Shown in pieces: positions 1 to 9,943 of a stretch of 34,819 bases of DNA (the stretch's first letter is position 1; each line of letters starts with the position of its first letter). Made by a program: the position numbers and the translations under genes. This DNA is from Pseudomonadota bacterium (GTDB lineage: Bacteria > Pseudomonadota > Gammaproteobacteria > Pseudomonadales > Moraxellaceae). The notes beneath the pieces were generated by a model. That model ran no database searches and was not told where the DNA came from. It saw only the letters and a list, made by a program, of their open reading frames with translations. The DNA lies in assembly GCA_021833365.1 (NCBI GenBank), contig JAKBFV010000022.1, positions 1 through 34,819 on the forward strand. The letters are read 5' to 3'.

Positions 1-2
1 GC

Positions 3-167
3 CAGCTCAGCTATGCCCCAGAACAGATCAGCGAGCTCTACTACAGCCTCGCTCTTGGCTCCTACCTCCACATCAGCCCGGACTATCAGTACATCCGCCA
101 TCCCGCCGACAATAGCGCGCGTGGTCCGGTGCGCATCTATGGACTGCGCCTGCATCTCGCCTACTGA
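3..167 (+). CDS. Carbohydrate-selective porin OprB family, C-terminal fragment (5' end outside window)
   Basis: The third forward frame is open from the window edge to a TGA at 165-167. It gives about 54 residues ending in the aromatic residue typical of outer-membrane beta-barrels (final residues LHLAY). The tail contains SPDYQYIRHP followed by RGPVRIYGLRLH, which resembles the last two strands of OprB-type sugar porins. These proteins let carbohydrates diffuse through the outer membrane. Only the C-terminus is visible, so substrate and regulation cannot be judged. The family call rests on this short motif and on the terminal aromatic residue. Confidence 0.75.
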   Translation, partial: QLSYAPEQISELYYSLALGSYLHISPDYQYIRHPADNSARGPVRIYGLRLHLAY

Positions 168-298
168 GGCCAAGAGCAAGACCAAGAATGGCGACGGCCG
201 CGATGCCTGATAGGGCGCCCCTTCCGCACTTGGGCCCTTGCATCGGAAACGCGCTTGACCTATGGTCAGCAGCCCATCCGCCGAAGATGCCCACCGCG

Positions 299-1126
299 AT
301 GCCGTCGTTGATCTGCCCTCTCTGCCATACCCCCCTGCTCCAGGAAAGACCGAGCTGGCATTGCCAGAACGGCCATAGTTTCGATGTCGCACGCGAATCC
401 TACGTCAATCTTCTACCCGTACAGCATCGCCGCAGCCTGCATCCCGGTGATGAGGATCAGGCCTTGCAGGCGCGGCGACGCTGGCTCGATGCCGGGCATT
501 ACGCGGCCTTGCGCACCGCCGTGATCGAGATGATGCGCGACACTCAAGCCACGAGCTGGGTCGACATCGGGTGTGGCGAAGGCTATTACACCGCCGCCAT
601 GGGCACACTCTGTCCTGACCTGAGTGGCGTCGACATCGCCAAAACCGCCGTACGCATGGCCGCCAAGCGCTATCCAGGCATCACCTGGCTGGTCGCCAGC
701 GCCGCCCGCCTGCCCTGGCCTGACGCCAGCCTGCAGGGGGCCAGCAGTCTGTTTGCACCCCTGCCCGAGGCTGAGCTACGGCGTATCCTGCGCCCTGGCG
801 CCTACCTGATTCACGCCGCGGCCAACGACCGTCACCTGTATGAACTGCGCTCGGCCTTGTTCGATGAGGTACGCGCCCATGAACCGCAGCGCCACCTGAC
901 GCCGCTGCTCGACGACTTCGACATCGAACAAAGCCTACATATCGAGGCTGAGCTGACACTGACACCGCACGACCTGCAGGACTTGATCGCCATGACACCC
1001 TACGCCTGGGCCGCCACTCCTGAGCGCTTGCAGGCACTGCGCACCTGCCCTGGCCTGACGACACGCATGAGCGTACAGCTCAGCCGACTGCGGCGACATA
1101 ACGAGCCGATTGCTGGCGAACTTTGA
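299..1126 (+). CDS. rlmA: 23S rRNA (guanine-N1)-methyltransferase RlmA
   Basis: The 275-residue product resembles RlmA (RrmA), which methylates N1 of a guanine in helix 35 of 23S rRNA (G745 in E. coli) using S-adenosylmethionine. The N-terminus carries a zinc-ribbon pattern with Cys6, Cys9, Cys22 and His26. It is followed by the family signature YVNLLPVQHRRS and PGD at residues 35-51. The SAM-binding loop VDIGCGEGYY is at 88-97. The frame stays open upstream to 188, but the ATG at 299 puts the first Cys pair where E. coli RlmA has it and gives the usual family length (about 269). An ATG at 287 is an alternative, and neither has a strong ribosome-binding site. The gene stands alone, convergent with the LysR gene 37 bp downstream. 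Confidence 0.9.
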   Translation: MPSLICPLCHTPLLQERPSWHCQNGHSFDVARESYVNLLPVQHRRSLHPGDEDQALQARRRWLDAGHYAALRTAVIEMMRDTQATSWVDIGCGEGYYTAAMGTLCPDLSGVDIAKTAVRMAAKRYPGITWLVASAARLPWPDASLQGASSLFAPLPEAELRRILRPGAYLIHAAANDRHLYELRSALFDEVRAHEPQRHLTPLLDDFDIEQSLHIEAELTLTPHDLQDLIAMTPYAWAATPERLQALRTCPGLTTRMSVQLSRLRRHNEPIAGEL

Positions 1127-1163
1127 CGATGCTGACCCGGCACCGATGGCCACGCCGGCCGCA

Positions 1164-2120
1164 TCAAACTTGCATCGGCCGCGCCAGCACCCGCAACTCA
1201 TCAGAACTCAGGATATAGGCGCTGGCATCGCCGAGTTTTTCGATCGCCAGGTCAATAAAAGCCCGCGCCCGCGCCGGCTGGGAGTCGCGGTTGCCGTAGT
1301 AGATCCACAGGCTGGCATGACTGGCGGTGTGCTCGATCAGCAACGGCACCAACTGGCCTGAGCGGAAGTAGGCGGCTGTGCTGACGCTCGATACCTGAGC
1401 GATTGTGAGGCCGGCCAAGGTCGTCTGCAATTCCAGCTGTTCGTCATTGGTACAAAATGCTAGCTGCACATGCTGGTCGATGATGCTGCCCTCGATGCGG
1501 ATATGCCAAGGTAGCACACGGCCCGTGCCCGGGCTCCGAAAAGCGCTGCAGCGGTGCAGGCTCAATGCCGCGAGGCTGTCGGGGGCACCATGTCGCTCTA
1601 TGTACGCGGGTGAGGCGCAGATGATCATCTGCAATGGCAGCAGTCGCCGCGCGATGACGCCCTCCTTAGGCGTCGATCCAATGCAAAACCCTACGTCGAC
1701 TCGTTCTTCCACCCAATTGCCGATCCGATCGTCCAACTGCACATCAGGCTGCACCTGTGGATAGCGCTGGCAGAAATCATTCAGCAAGGCCCCGATGATC
1801 GGATTGAAGGTCGAGCGCGGACCAACGATGCGCAAGGGTCCAGCGATCTCCTCACGGCTCTGTCGCACGCCCTGCAGAGCACGATTGAGCGCTTGCAGCG
1901 CCGGTTGCACCGTCTCGAGAAACCTCCCGCCCTCCTCGGTCAGCGCCAGGCTACGCGTCGTCCGATGGAACAGGCGCACGCCCAGATGATGTTCGAGTTG
2001 CGCCAAGGCCTGACTCGCAGCCTGTGGACTGAGTCCCTGAGCAAATGCCGCCTGACGCAGGCTACCGAGTTCAGCCGCTTTGACAAAAGTGACCATTGAG
2101 CGCAACTCATTGAGTGGCAT
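1164..2120 (-). CDS. LysR-family transcriptional regulator
   Basis: The product has 318 residues, a normal LysR length. The N-terminal winged helix-turn-helix covers about residues 1-60 and includes GSLRQAAFAQGLSPQAASQA and the LFHRTTRSLALTEEG segment. The co-inducer domain (about 90-300) is of the periplasmic-binding-protein type and starts near GPLRIVGPRS. The gene is divergent from an aldo/keto reductase gene with about 140 bp between the start codons. This is the classic LysR layout for regulating both itself and the neighbour. The effector is not evident from sequence. By family precedent it would act as a tetramer on the shared intergenic region. Confidence 0.92.
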   Translation of the reverse strand: MPLNELRSMVTFVKAAELGSLRQAAFAQGLSPQAASQALAQLEHHLGVRLFHRTTRSLALTEEGGRFLETVQPALQALNRALQGVRQSREEIAGPLRIVGPRSTFNPIIGALLNDFCQRYPQVQPDVQLDDRIGNWVEERVDVGFCIGSTPKEGVIARRLLPLQMIICASPAYIERHGAPDSLAALSLHRCSAFRSPGTGRVLPWHIRIEGSIIDQHVQLAFCTNDEQLELQTTLAGLTIAQVSSVSTAAYFRSGQLVPLLIEHTASHASLWIYYGNRDSQPARARAFIDLAIEKLGDASAYILSSDELRVLARPMQV

Positions 2121-3111
<991 letters not shown>

Positions 3112-3170
3112 GCGATACGACAGGCTGCCTGGCCTGATGCGCACACAGCGCCGTTCTTGCGCCATGCTGA

Positions 3171-3189
3171 GGCGAGGGTCATCCTCGCC
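3171..3189. terminator. Hairpin between convergent aldo/keto reductase and glutaredoxin genes
   Basis: This is a perfect 7-bp GC-rich inverted repeat (GGCGAGG, loop GTCAT, CCTCGCC) in the gap between two convergent genes. No T-tract follows on either strand, so intrinsic termination is uncertain. The position suits a bidirectional transcription end. Confidence 0.35.
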
Positions 3190-3245
3190 GGCGATCATGC
3201 AGGCCTCACCAGGGCGGCCGTTAGGCTCATGGCAGCGCGCCAACT

Positions 3246-3485
3246 CTAGGGGTGAGGCGGCACCGTGCTCGTCCACTGCAGCAGATCGAGCAAGGAAAAA
3301 GGGCCGTCGAGCTCACGTCCATCGGCGTCGACCAGGACGGGAATGCGCAGCTGGTAGCGCTGATAGAGCGCCGCATCATCGACGATGTCATGCACGCTGT
3401 AAGTCAGACCCAGCGTCCGTAGATGCTGCTCGGCCTGCTCGCAAAGATGGCAGGCACTGGTGCCGTAAAGGTGGTAGCGCCTCAT
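3246..3485 (-). CDS. Glutaredoxin-family thiol-disulfide protein
   Basis: This is a small 79-residue thioredoxin-fold protein. It has a CxxC redox motif (Cys12-His-Leu-Cys15) after the first beta strand and a cis-proline-like RIPVLV segment near residues 47-52. These features fit the glutaredoxin-like family of small proteins, which exchange thiols or disulfides in the cytosol. Its ATG overlaps the rlmL stop codon in an ATGA arrangement (3482-3485), so the two genes are almost certainly co-transcribed and translationally coupled. No specific partner is known to me, and the link to rRNA methylation is positional only. Confidence 0.85.
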   Translation of the reverse strand: MRRYHLYGTSACHLCEQAEQHLRTLGLTYSVHDIVDDAALYQRYQLRIPVLVDADGRELDGPFSLLDLLQWTSTVPPHP

Positions 3486-5476
3486 GACATGGACTCCGCC
3501 GGAATACAGAAAAAGCGCAGACGCCCGCGCAGATGCTGAAAGCCGCTGGGCAGCAGGTCATGCTCCTGGCAAGGCAGCGTGGCCTCGGGCTGAAAGCCTT
3601 TTTCATCGATCGCCCACCACAGCTCGCCTTGCGGCCGCAAGAGATGGCGCAAGTGCCGCGTCCACACCGCATACTGCTCACGCCAACGAAAACCCTGACG
3701 TTGCTGCTCGGCATGATGACTATGCGGGGGTGTTACCAGGATGCGATCGAAACCCTCCTGCTCGGCGAGCGCCACCCAAGGATCCCCCTGCAACCAGATG
3801 AGATCCGCTTCGGCATAGCCGTTCAGGGCCCACTGCGTCAACGCCCACTCCTGCATACTGGTGCGCCGATCCCAGCACAGGACTTGCGCCTGTGGCAGGC
3901 GCAAGGCGAGGCTGGCATTGCCGGCGAACAGATGCAGTACGCGCGCCGGACGGTCTTCTTGCAAGCGCGCATAGAGGCCCTGCCAGGGCAGATGCCAACC
4001 GCTGTCGTCGGTGCGTCCCATGTCGAGACGATAGAGCTGGCCGTCGACCTCGATATCCTGCCAATCCGGCGCTGCGCTGCGCCCGATACGGGCGAGGCGC
4101 ACCTGTTCCTTGCGCGCCGAAAAAAGATGGCGCAAAGGCGGCAGCAAGGTCGGCCAATCGACCCGCTCATGCCGGGCGATGACTTTGAGCAAACTGCCAT
4201 AGTACTCGACACGCACATCATCGCCGTCGTAGAGACAGGCAACATCGGCGCTGCGCTGCTGCCAAGCCTGCGCGATGTCCTGCAGCCAAGGCGCCGTCGC
4301 TTCGCCATCGGCGCGCAACAGGTGCAAAGGTTTGCATGCACGCACCCGCCCATGCCGCACATAGCGCATCGTGCCACCATGGCTGACTCGCCCCGATTGC
4401 AGGTGATCGAGAGCGAGTGCATCCAGGCTTTCTGCATCGGGAGCGATCACCGTCATCGCCGCTCCTGGTGCGTGCTGGCGCGCCAAGCGACCGAGAGCCT
4501 GGTACAGAGCGCGCGCCGGACCATCGCTACTCAGCCTTTCGCCATAAGGCGGATTGGTGATGATCAGCGTACCGGCATCACCCGCTGGCAGATCATGCAA
4601 GGATCGTTGCCGTAACTGCAGATGCGGCGACAGCGCATCCAGGTTGGCATGCGCTCGCTGCAGGGCCACTGGATCAGCGTCCTGACCCCAAAAACTCTGC
4701 CGAACCAGGGCACGGCCACGCTCGCCGCGCTCGGCAGCGACGCGCAGCAGATCCTGCCAGACCTGATCCTCATGATAGTTCCAATGCAAAAACCCGACGC
4801 GCTCATGGCGACGCAGACCCGGTGCGATATCTGCGGCCATCATCCAGGCCTCGAGCAGCAAGGTGCCCGAACCACAGAGAGGATCGACGAGGGTGGTGTA
4901 ATTCCCCGGCCAACCGCTCAGGCGCAGCATGGCGGCTGCCAGCGTCTCCTTGATCGGCGCCGCACCGACCTGGGTACGCCAGCCACGCCGATGCAGGCTG
5001 CCCCCCGACAAATCCAGTCCAACCACGACCTCACCACCTTCGGCATGCAAGAACAAGGGGACTTGCGCCGCCTCGGCGTCGACACTGGGGCGGGCTCCGG
5101 TCAGAGTACGCATACGATCGACATAGCCATCCTTGCAGCGCAAGGCGGCCAGCTGCGCCGGCCATTGCTTCTGTCCACCGGTCGTGGCGCGCACCGACAA
5201 GGTGGCGGTGCTGGCGAAGTGCTGCTCCCAAGGCAAGCTCGCGACCCAGGCAGTGAGATCGCCCAGATCCTGCATGGCGCTGCGATAAAACGGCATCAGC
5301 ACCCTCGAGGCGAGGCGCGACCAGAGCACTGCCCGATAAGCGGCGACCAGTTCACCGGCGACGAGGACATAGCCGCGACCGCTCTCTTCGACGTGCAGAC
5401 CCAGTTCCTGCAATTCCTCAGCAAGCCAGTGTTCCAGCCCTTCGGAGCAGCTCACCGAGTAGTCATAAATGTCCAT
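3482..5476 (-). CDS. rlmL: 23S rRNA methyltransferase RlmL (RlmKL-type, with divergent RlmK half)
   Basis: The 664-residue product matches RlmKL, which in E. coli (702 residues) makes m2G2445 through its N-terminal half and m7G2069 through its C-terminal half in 23S rRNA. The THUMP region is at about 40-155. The first Rossmann domain has VDPLCGSGTLLLEA at 197-210 and the catalytic NPPYGERL starting at residue 308. The C-terminal half keeps a SAM-loop-like LFAGNASLAL and an EWALTQWALNG segment, but the expected DPPTFSNSK-type motif reads TPPHSHH. The second activity may therefore be altered or lost. A GAGGTG ribosome-binding site lies 5 nt before the ATG. The stop overlaps the glutaredoxin start. 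Confidence 0.9.
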   Translation of the reverse strand: MDIYDYSVSCSEGLEHWLAEELQELGLHVEESGRGYVLVAGELVAAYRAVLWSRLASRVLMPFYRSAMQDLGDLTAWVASLPWEQHFASTATLSVRATTGGQKQWPAQLAALRCKDGYVDRMRTLTGARPSVDAEAAQVPLFLHAEGGEVVVGLDLSGGSLHRRGWRTQVGAAPIKETLAAAMLRLSGWPGNYTTLVDPLCGSGTLLLEAWMMAADIAPGLRRHERVGFLHWNYHEDQVWQDLLRVAAERGERGRALVRQSFWGQDADPVALQRAHANLDALSPHLQLRQRSLHDLPAGDAGTLIITNPPYGERLSSDGPARALYQALGRLARQHAPGAAMTVIAPDAESLDALALDHLQSGRVSHGGTMRYVRHGRVRACKPLHLLRADGEATAPWLQDIAQAWQQRSADVACLYDGDDVRVEYYGSLLKVIARHERVDWPTLLPPLRHLFSARKEQVRLARIGRSAAPDWQDIEVDGQLYRLDMGRTDDSGWHLPWQGLYARLQEDRPARVLHLFAGNASLALRLPQAQVLCWDRRTSMQEWALTQWALNGYAEADLIWLQGDPWVALAEQEGFDRILVTPPHSHHAEQQRQGFRWREQYAVWTRHLRHLLRPQGELWWAIDEKGFQPEATLPCQEHDLLPSGFQHLRGRLRFFCIPAESMS

Positions 5477-5650
5477 GCAGCCACCTCAGAATCCCGCGCT
5501 CATAGCGAAATGCTCAAAGCTTTGGGGGGAATAGAAGAAAATGATTATGGCGCAATTATGACATTCGCGGTAAGACTAAAGCGAGGCGCCCGTACAAGGG
5601 TGGGTAGGCCGCCCATCCGCGACTTTTTCGGGGTTCAGGAGCAGGTATCG

Positions 5651-5854
5651 ATGAAAAGACAAAAAAGGGATCGTGGCGAACAACTGTATAGCAAAGGATT
5701 CCAGGTGGGGGCTTATGGTCGCTCCATGAGTCTTTGCCCGTATAGCGAGCTGCATCTGCGACAACACTGGATGGCCGGCTGGCGTGAAGGACGCAGCCAG
5801 TTTCATCAAGGTGTATCGATCGTCTCCTCGCCGCACCCTGCCGGCGGGCATTGA
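5651..5854 (+). CDS. rmf: Ribosome modulation factor RMF
   Basis: This 67-residue basic protein begins MKRQKRDRGEQLYSKGFQ and contains CPYSELHLRQHWMAGWREGR. It matches RMF closely at the start (E. coli begins MKRQKRDRLERAHQRGYQ) and at the GWRE motif. RMF binds 30S near the anti-Shine-Dalgarno region and dimerises 70S ribosomes into inactive 100S particles in stationary phase. An AGGAG site (5637-5641) sits 9 nt before the ATG. The frame is also open far upstream, antisense to rlmL, but that extension is not real. The order rlmL-rmf-pyrD matches Pseudomonas as I recall it. Expression is expected to be growth-rate controlled, which is family knowledge. The C-terminal tail after GWREGR is unlike that of E. 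coli. Confidence 0.92.
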   Translation: MKRQKRDRGEQLYSKGFQVGAYGRSMSLCPYSELHLRQHWMAGWREGRSQFHQGVSIVSSPHPAGGH

Positions 5855-5951
5855 GTCAGGGTGATCTCGCTGCGCGAGCGCGCCAGGATCATCATCGAAA
5901 GACCAGGATCACCACCGAGAGGAGAGTAGCTGTCGTTGTGGTGTTGCAAGC

Positions 5952-5994
5952 GGGCGGACGACCGTGCTTCATCGCTTCCGGGGGTCGTCTGCCC
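5952..5994. terminator. Probable bidirectional terminator between rmf and pyrD
   Basis: A 12-bp stem pairs GGGCGGACGACC (5952-5963) with GGTCGTCTGCCC (5983-5994), with one G-T wobble on the plus strand. A pyrimidine-rich tract follows on the plus strand (6001-6010). It lies between the convergent rmf and pyrD genes. Confidence 0.6.
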
Positions 5995-6041
5995 CGCCTT
6001 ATTCCCTTTTCAGTGGGCGCATCAGACCGACACGGCAGGCT

Positions 6042-7067
6042 TCAATGGGCCTGTTTCAGCGCAGCGATGGCGGCGCTGGCCGTGCGTATCAGGCGTGGTC
6101 CGGTATAGATCAGGCCCGTATAGAGCTGCACCAGATCGGCACCGGCCGCGACACGCTCAGCGGCGTCCTCGCCCTGCAAGATTCCGCCGACGCCGATGAG
6201 CGGTAAACGTCCCTGCAAATGCTCGACCCACAGGCGCGTCTGTGCCAGGGCCAGCGGCTTGAGCGGCGCGCCACTCAGCCCGCCCTTCTCCTGAGCACGT
6301 TCATGGCCGTCGAGCCCCGGACGCGAGATCGTCGTATTGGTCGCCGCCACGGCGTCGACGCGACAACGCAGTAGACAATCGGCCATGTCGGCGACTTCCT
6401 CCGCACTCAGATCGGGCGCCACCTTGACCACCAGAGGTACATAACGGCCGTGCTGAGTGGCCAACTGATCCTGACGCTCCTTCAAGGGCTCGAGCAGGGC
6501 ACGCAAGGCCTCGACCGCCTGTAAGGAGCGCAGTCCCTGGGTATTGGGGGAGGAGATATTGAGAACGATGTAACTCGCCAGCGGATAGACGCGCTCCAGG
6601 CCGATGCGATAGTCCTGCAAGGCCTGCTCGACCGGCGTCGCAGCATTTTTACCGATATTGATGCCGAGAATGCCAGCATACTGTGCCGCCTCGACGCGAC
6701 GGACGAGATGATCGAGACCGAGATTGTTGAAGCCCATACGATTGATCAGGGCTTGCGCTGCCGGCAGGCGAAAAAGACGCGGCGACGGATTACCGGGTTG
6801 CGCCTTGGGCGTCACCGTCCCTACCTCGATGAAGGCAAAGCCGAGCGCCGCCAAACCGCGCAGATGATCGGCATTCTTGTCGAGACCGGCGGCAAGGCCG
6901 ACACGATGCGGAAAATTCAGGCCCATGACGCGCACCGGATCGGCTACCGGCCTTTGTCCGAGCAAAGCCGGTAAAACCGCAGCAGCATCGAGGGATGCGA
7001 GGACGAAGGCATGCGCCCACTCCTCCGGTAGACAGAACAGCAAGCGCCGAATCAGATCATAGCTCAC
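6042..7067 (-). CDS. pyrD: Dihydroorotate dehydrogenase (quinone), class 2
   Basis: The 341-residue flavoprotein catalyses the fourth step of pyrimidine synthesis, oxidising dihydroorotate to orotate and passing electrons to membrane quinone. It has the class 2 N-terminal membrane-associating helices (about 1-40). These are followed by VGLAAGLDKNADHL, GTVTPKAQPGNPSPRLFRL and INRMGFNNLG. The catalytic-serine loop ININISSPNT-like segment appears here as LNISSPNTQG. The FMN phosphate site is GVGGI near the C-terminus. The start codon is GTG at 7067, preceded by AGGAG 7 nt upstream. Length and motifs agree with E. coli PyrD (336 residues). It is transcribed alone toward the terminator shared with rmf. 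Confidence 0.97.
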   Translation of the reverse strand: MSYDLIRRLLFCLPEEWAHAFVLASLDAAAVLPALLGQRPVADPVRVMGLNFPHRVGLAAGLDKNADHLRGLAALGFAFIEVGTVTPKAQPGNPSPRLFRLPAAQALINRMGFNNLGLDHLVRRVEAAQYAGILGINIGKNAATPVEQALQDYRIGLERVYPLASYIVLNISSPNTQGLRSLQAVEALRALLEPLKERQDQLATQHGRYVPLVVKVAPDLSAEEVADMADCLLRCRVDAVAATNTTISRPGLDGHERAQEKGGLSGAPLKPLALAQTRLWVEHLQGRLPLIGVGGILQGEDAAERVAAGADLVQLYTGLIYTGPRLIRTASAAIAALKQAH

Positions 7068-7179
7068 ACGGTTTCTCCTGGCAGCGGCCTATTCTAGCCG
7101 AACTGTCGGATAAAGGTGCAGCCCGATCAGAGCAGAGCCATGCCCGACTTTCTGATCGCCGCAAGCTTGAAAGCGAGGT

Positions 7180-7205
7180 GGGCTCCCATCCGCAGATGGG
7201 AGCCC
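7180..7205 (-). terminator. ppsA terminator hairpin
   Basis: A perfect 11-bp inverted repeat (GGGCTCCCATC, 4-nt loop CGCA, GATGGGAGCCC) begins 6 nt past the ppsA stop codon. A short T-containing tract (CTCGCTTTC) follows on the minus strand. Stem strength and position support termination of ppsA. Confidence 0.75.
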
Positions 7206-7211
7206 GAGGGC

Positions 7212-9587
7212 TCAACGCTGGCCGTGCTCATTGGCGAGATAGAACCAGGTATCGAGCACCGAGTCGCGATTCAGCGAGATCGAGTCGATGCCCTGATGCA
7301 TCAGCCATTGCGCCAGATCGGGATGATCCGAGGGACCTTGCCCACAGATGCCGATGTATTTACCCGCCTTGCGACAGGCCTCGATAGCGCGGGCGAGCAG
7401 GAACTTGACCGCCGGATCGCGTTCATCGAAGAGATGCGAAACGATGCCGGAGTCACGATCGAGCCCCAGGGTCAGCTGCGTCAGATCATTCGAGCCGATG
7501 GAAAAACCATCGAAGTGCTCGAGAAACTCCTCAGCCAGGATGGCATTGGTGGGCAACTCGCACATCATAATGACACGCAGGCCATTTTCACCGCGACGCA
7601 GCCCCTTGTCGGCGAGCAGTTCGATGACCTTGCGCGCCTCACCCACCGTACGCACGAAGGGGATCATGACCTCGACATTGGTCAATCCCATGACATCACG
7701 CACTTTCTTCAGGGCACGCACTTCGAGATCGAAACAATCGCGGAAATTGTTCGACACATAGCGCGAGGCGCCGCGGAAGCCGAGCATGGGATTCTCTTCT
7801 TCCGGCTCATAGAGCTTGCCGCCGACGAGATTGGCGTACTCATTCGACTTGAAGTCGGACATGCGCACGATGACGCGCTGCGGAAAGAACGCCGCTGCCA
7901 GGGTGGCGATGCCCTCAACGAGCTTGTCGACATAGAAATCGACGGGAGAGGCATAGCCTGCCCAACGCTCATCGACCGCCAGCTTGATGTCACGTGGTAG
8001 CTGATCGTAATTGATCAGCGCCTTCGGATGCACACCGATCATGCGGTTGATGATGAACTCGAGACGCGCCAGACCCACCCCCTGATTGGGCGTCTGGGCC
8101 GAGGAGAATGCTTTATCAGGATTGCCGACATTCATCATGATCTTGAACGGCAGCTTGGGCATGGACTCGATCGAATTGCGCTGCACCTCGAAATCGAGCA
8201 GTCCCTCGTAGATGAAGCCGGTATCACCTTCGGCGCAGGACACCGTGACCCCCTGGCCATCGCGCAGGACATCGGTGGCGTTGCCGCAGCCGACGATGGC
8301 CGGCACTCCCAGTTCACGGGCGATGATGGCGGCGTGACAGGTGCGGCCACCGCGGTTGGTGACGATGGCGGCAGCGCGCTTCATCACCGGCTCCCAATCG
8401 GGGTCGGTCATATCGGTGACGAGGACATCGCCGGGGCGCACCCTCTCCATATCACGGATGCTGGTGACGACGCGCACTTCGCCGGAGCCGATGCGCTGTC
8501 CGATGGAGCGCCCCTCACAGAGCACCTTGCCTTTCTGTTTCAGCAGGTAGCGCTCCATGGTACCGGCCGACTGGCGACTTTTCACCGTCTCCGGACGCGC
8601 CTGGACGATATACAGGCGGCCATCGTCACCATCTTTGGCCCACTCGATGTCCATGGGCTGGCCATAGTGCTTTTCAATGGTCAGAGCCTGACGGGAGAGC
8701 GACTCGATCTCCTGCTCACTGAGGCAGAAGCGCTGCTGCTCAGCGCGATCGACGTCGACGACCTGCGTCGACTTGCCGGCACGTCCGGATTGCGCATAGA
8801 TCATCTTCTGCGCCTTGCTACCGAGGGTGCGGCGCAGGATGGCCGGGCGCCCGGCCAGCAGCGTCGGCTTATGGACATAGAACTCATCAGGGTTGACACT
8901 GCCCTGCACGACCATCTCGCCGAGGCCATAGGAAGCGGTGAGAAAGACGACATCACGGAAACCGGACTCGGTATCGAGGGTGAACATGACCCCGGCTGCG
9001 CCAGTCTCGGAACGCACCATGCGCTGGATGCCCGCCGACAAGGCCACGCCATGATGATCGTAGCCCTGATGGACGCGATAAGCGATGGCGCGATCATTGA
9101 ACAAGGAAGCAAAAACCTCTTTGACCGCGACCAGCACGTTGTCGATACCGCGAATATTGAGGAAAGTCTCCTGCTGCCCGGCGAAAGACGCATCCGGCAG
9201 GTCTTCCGCTGTCGCCGAAGAGCGCACTGCCAAAGGCATGTCGTCCTGCCCTTGCGTCAGCTGCTCCCAGGCGGCACGCAGATCCTTCTCTAGCGCCGGT
9301 AGCAAGGGCATGTCGATGATCCACTCACGGATCTTGCGCCCGGTTTCAGCCAGCTGCACGACATCATCGACATTGAGCGCCGCCAGGGCGTCCTGGATAC
9401 GTCGATTCAGGCCACTTTGCTCGAGGAAGTCACGATAAGCCTGGGCCGTCGTCGCAAAACCTCCCGGCACCGAGACGCCCAGGGCCGACAGATGGCTGAT
9501 CATTTCTCCCAAGGAGGCGTTTTTACCCCCGACGCGTTCGACGTCGTGGCGGCCGAGATGCTGTAATCCTATGACATTCTGTTCCAA
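7212..9587 (-). CDS. ppsA: Phosphoenolpyruvate synthase
   Basis: The 791-residue enzyme (E. coli 792) converts pyruvate and ATP to PEP, AMP and phosphate for gluconeogenesis. The N-terminal ATP-grasp domain starts at [12 protein letters not shown] and includes [20 protein letters not shown]. The swivelling phosphohistidine domain has [20 protein letters not shown] with the catalytic His near residue 420. The C-terminal PEP-binding TIM barrel has [15 protein letters not shown] and [10 protein letters not shown]. The first codon is TTG at 9587, with an AGGGAG site 7 nt upstream that decides this start. In E. coli the gene is Cra-regulated and is accompanied by ppsR. Neither a Cra site nor ppsR is evident here. 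Confidence 0.97.
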   Translation of the reverse strand: MEQNVIGLQHLGRHDVERVGGKNASLGEMISHLSALGVSVPGGFATTAQAYRDFLEQSGLNRRIQDALAALNVDDVVQLAETGRKIREWIIDMPLLPALEKDLRAAWEQLTQGQDDMPLAVRSSATAEDLPDASFAGQQETFLNIRGIDNVLVAVKEVFASLFNDRAIAYRVHQGYDHHGVALSAGIQRMVRSETGAAGVMFTLDTESGFRDVVFLTASYGLGEMVVQGSVNPDEFYVHKPTLLAGRPAILRRTLGSKAQKMIYAQSGRAGKSTQVVDVDRAEQQRFCLSEQEIESLSRQALTIEKHYGQPMDIEWAKDGDDGRLYIVQARPETVKSRQSAGTMERYLLKQKGKVLCEGRSIGQRIGSGEVRVVTSIRDMERVRPGDVLVTDMTDPDWEPVMKRAAAIVTNRGGRTCHAAIIARELGVPAIVGCGNATDVLRDGQGVTVSCAEGDTGFIYEGLLDFEVQRNSIESMPKLPFKIMMNVGNPDKAFSSAQTPNQGVGLARLEFIINRMIGVHPKALINYDQLPRDIKLAVDERWAGYASPVDFYVDKLVEGIATLAAAFFPQRVIVRMSDFKSNEYANLVGGKLYEPEEENPMLGFRGASRYVSNNFRDCFDLEVRALKKVRDVMGLTNVEVMIPFVRTVGEARKVIELLADKGLRRGENGLRVIMMCELPTNAILAEEFLEHFDGFSIGSNDLTQLTLGLDRDSGIVSHLFDERDPAVKFLLARAIEACRKAGKYIGICGQGPSDHPDLAQWLMHQGIDSISLNRDSVLDTWFYLANEHGQR

Positions 9588-9943
9588 GGTCGTGCTCCCT
9601 TAAAGCTGCTTGCGGCGGCATGGCGTCTGGATCACAGACACCGGCCAGGATGGGTCGGATCGGTCTTCAACCCGATATCGAACATCACCAGCGTGTCAGC
9701 GGCGATGATGTCGCTACGCAGTGTAAACCATACGCACGCAAGCTGCTGAAGCCCATCTTTCATCACCGGCAGCACACCAGACCGCCCAGCAAGGTTCCAA
9801 AAAACCCATCAAAGCATTGATTTTTATCTTGTTCTTTGGAAATAACGGGAGTACATCGGCCTCTGGCTAGGCCACCCAGCATTTGCACTAAAAATAAAAC
9901 TTATTTGCAGGACAAATACTCCTGGCTTTTGCGCAAACTTTCC
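9588..9943. other. Non-coding gap upstream of ppsA
   Basis: This 356-bp gap lies between the ppsA start and the parA stop, both on the minus strand. It should contain the ppsA promoter. The stretch 9815-9905 is AT-rich. A forward frame of 66 codons at 9620-9820 has no family resemblance and no good start site. I see no gene here. Confidence 0.6.
9890..9924 (-). terminator. Candidate parA terminator
   Basis: On the minus strand a short stem (CAGGA, 7-nt loop, TCCTG; 9908-9924) lies about 20 nt past the parA stop. It is followed by a T-rich stretch that includes GTTTTATTTTT. The stem is only 5 bp, so this is a weak call. Confidence 0.4.

Noticed and set aside
1126-1180. GGCCG/CGGCC repeat as terminator between rlmA and the LysR gene
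   Set aside because: The arms are only 5 bp with a long loop, partly inside the LysR coding region, and no T-tract follows.
3533-5650. 360-codon frame and the first 343 codons of a 410-codon frame, both opposite rlmL
   Set aside because: They are shadows of rlmL. Only the last 67 codons of the second frame (rmf, from 5651) are real.
7116-9293. Two long plus-strand frames (about 294 and 421 codons) opposite ppsA
   Set aside because: They are antisense to a full-length, strongly conserved ppsA and show no protein-family resemblance. They arise from GC-rich codon use.
9620-9820. 66-codon plus-strand frame in the ppsA upstream gap
   Set aside because: It has no ribosome-binding site, no family resemblance, and lies in the region expected to be the ppsA promoter.
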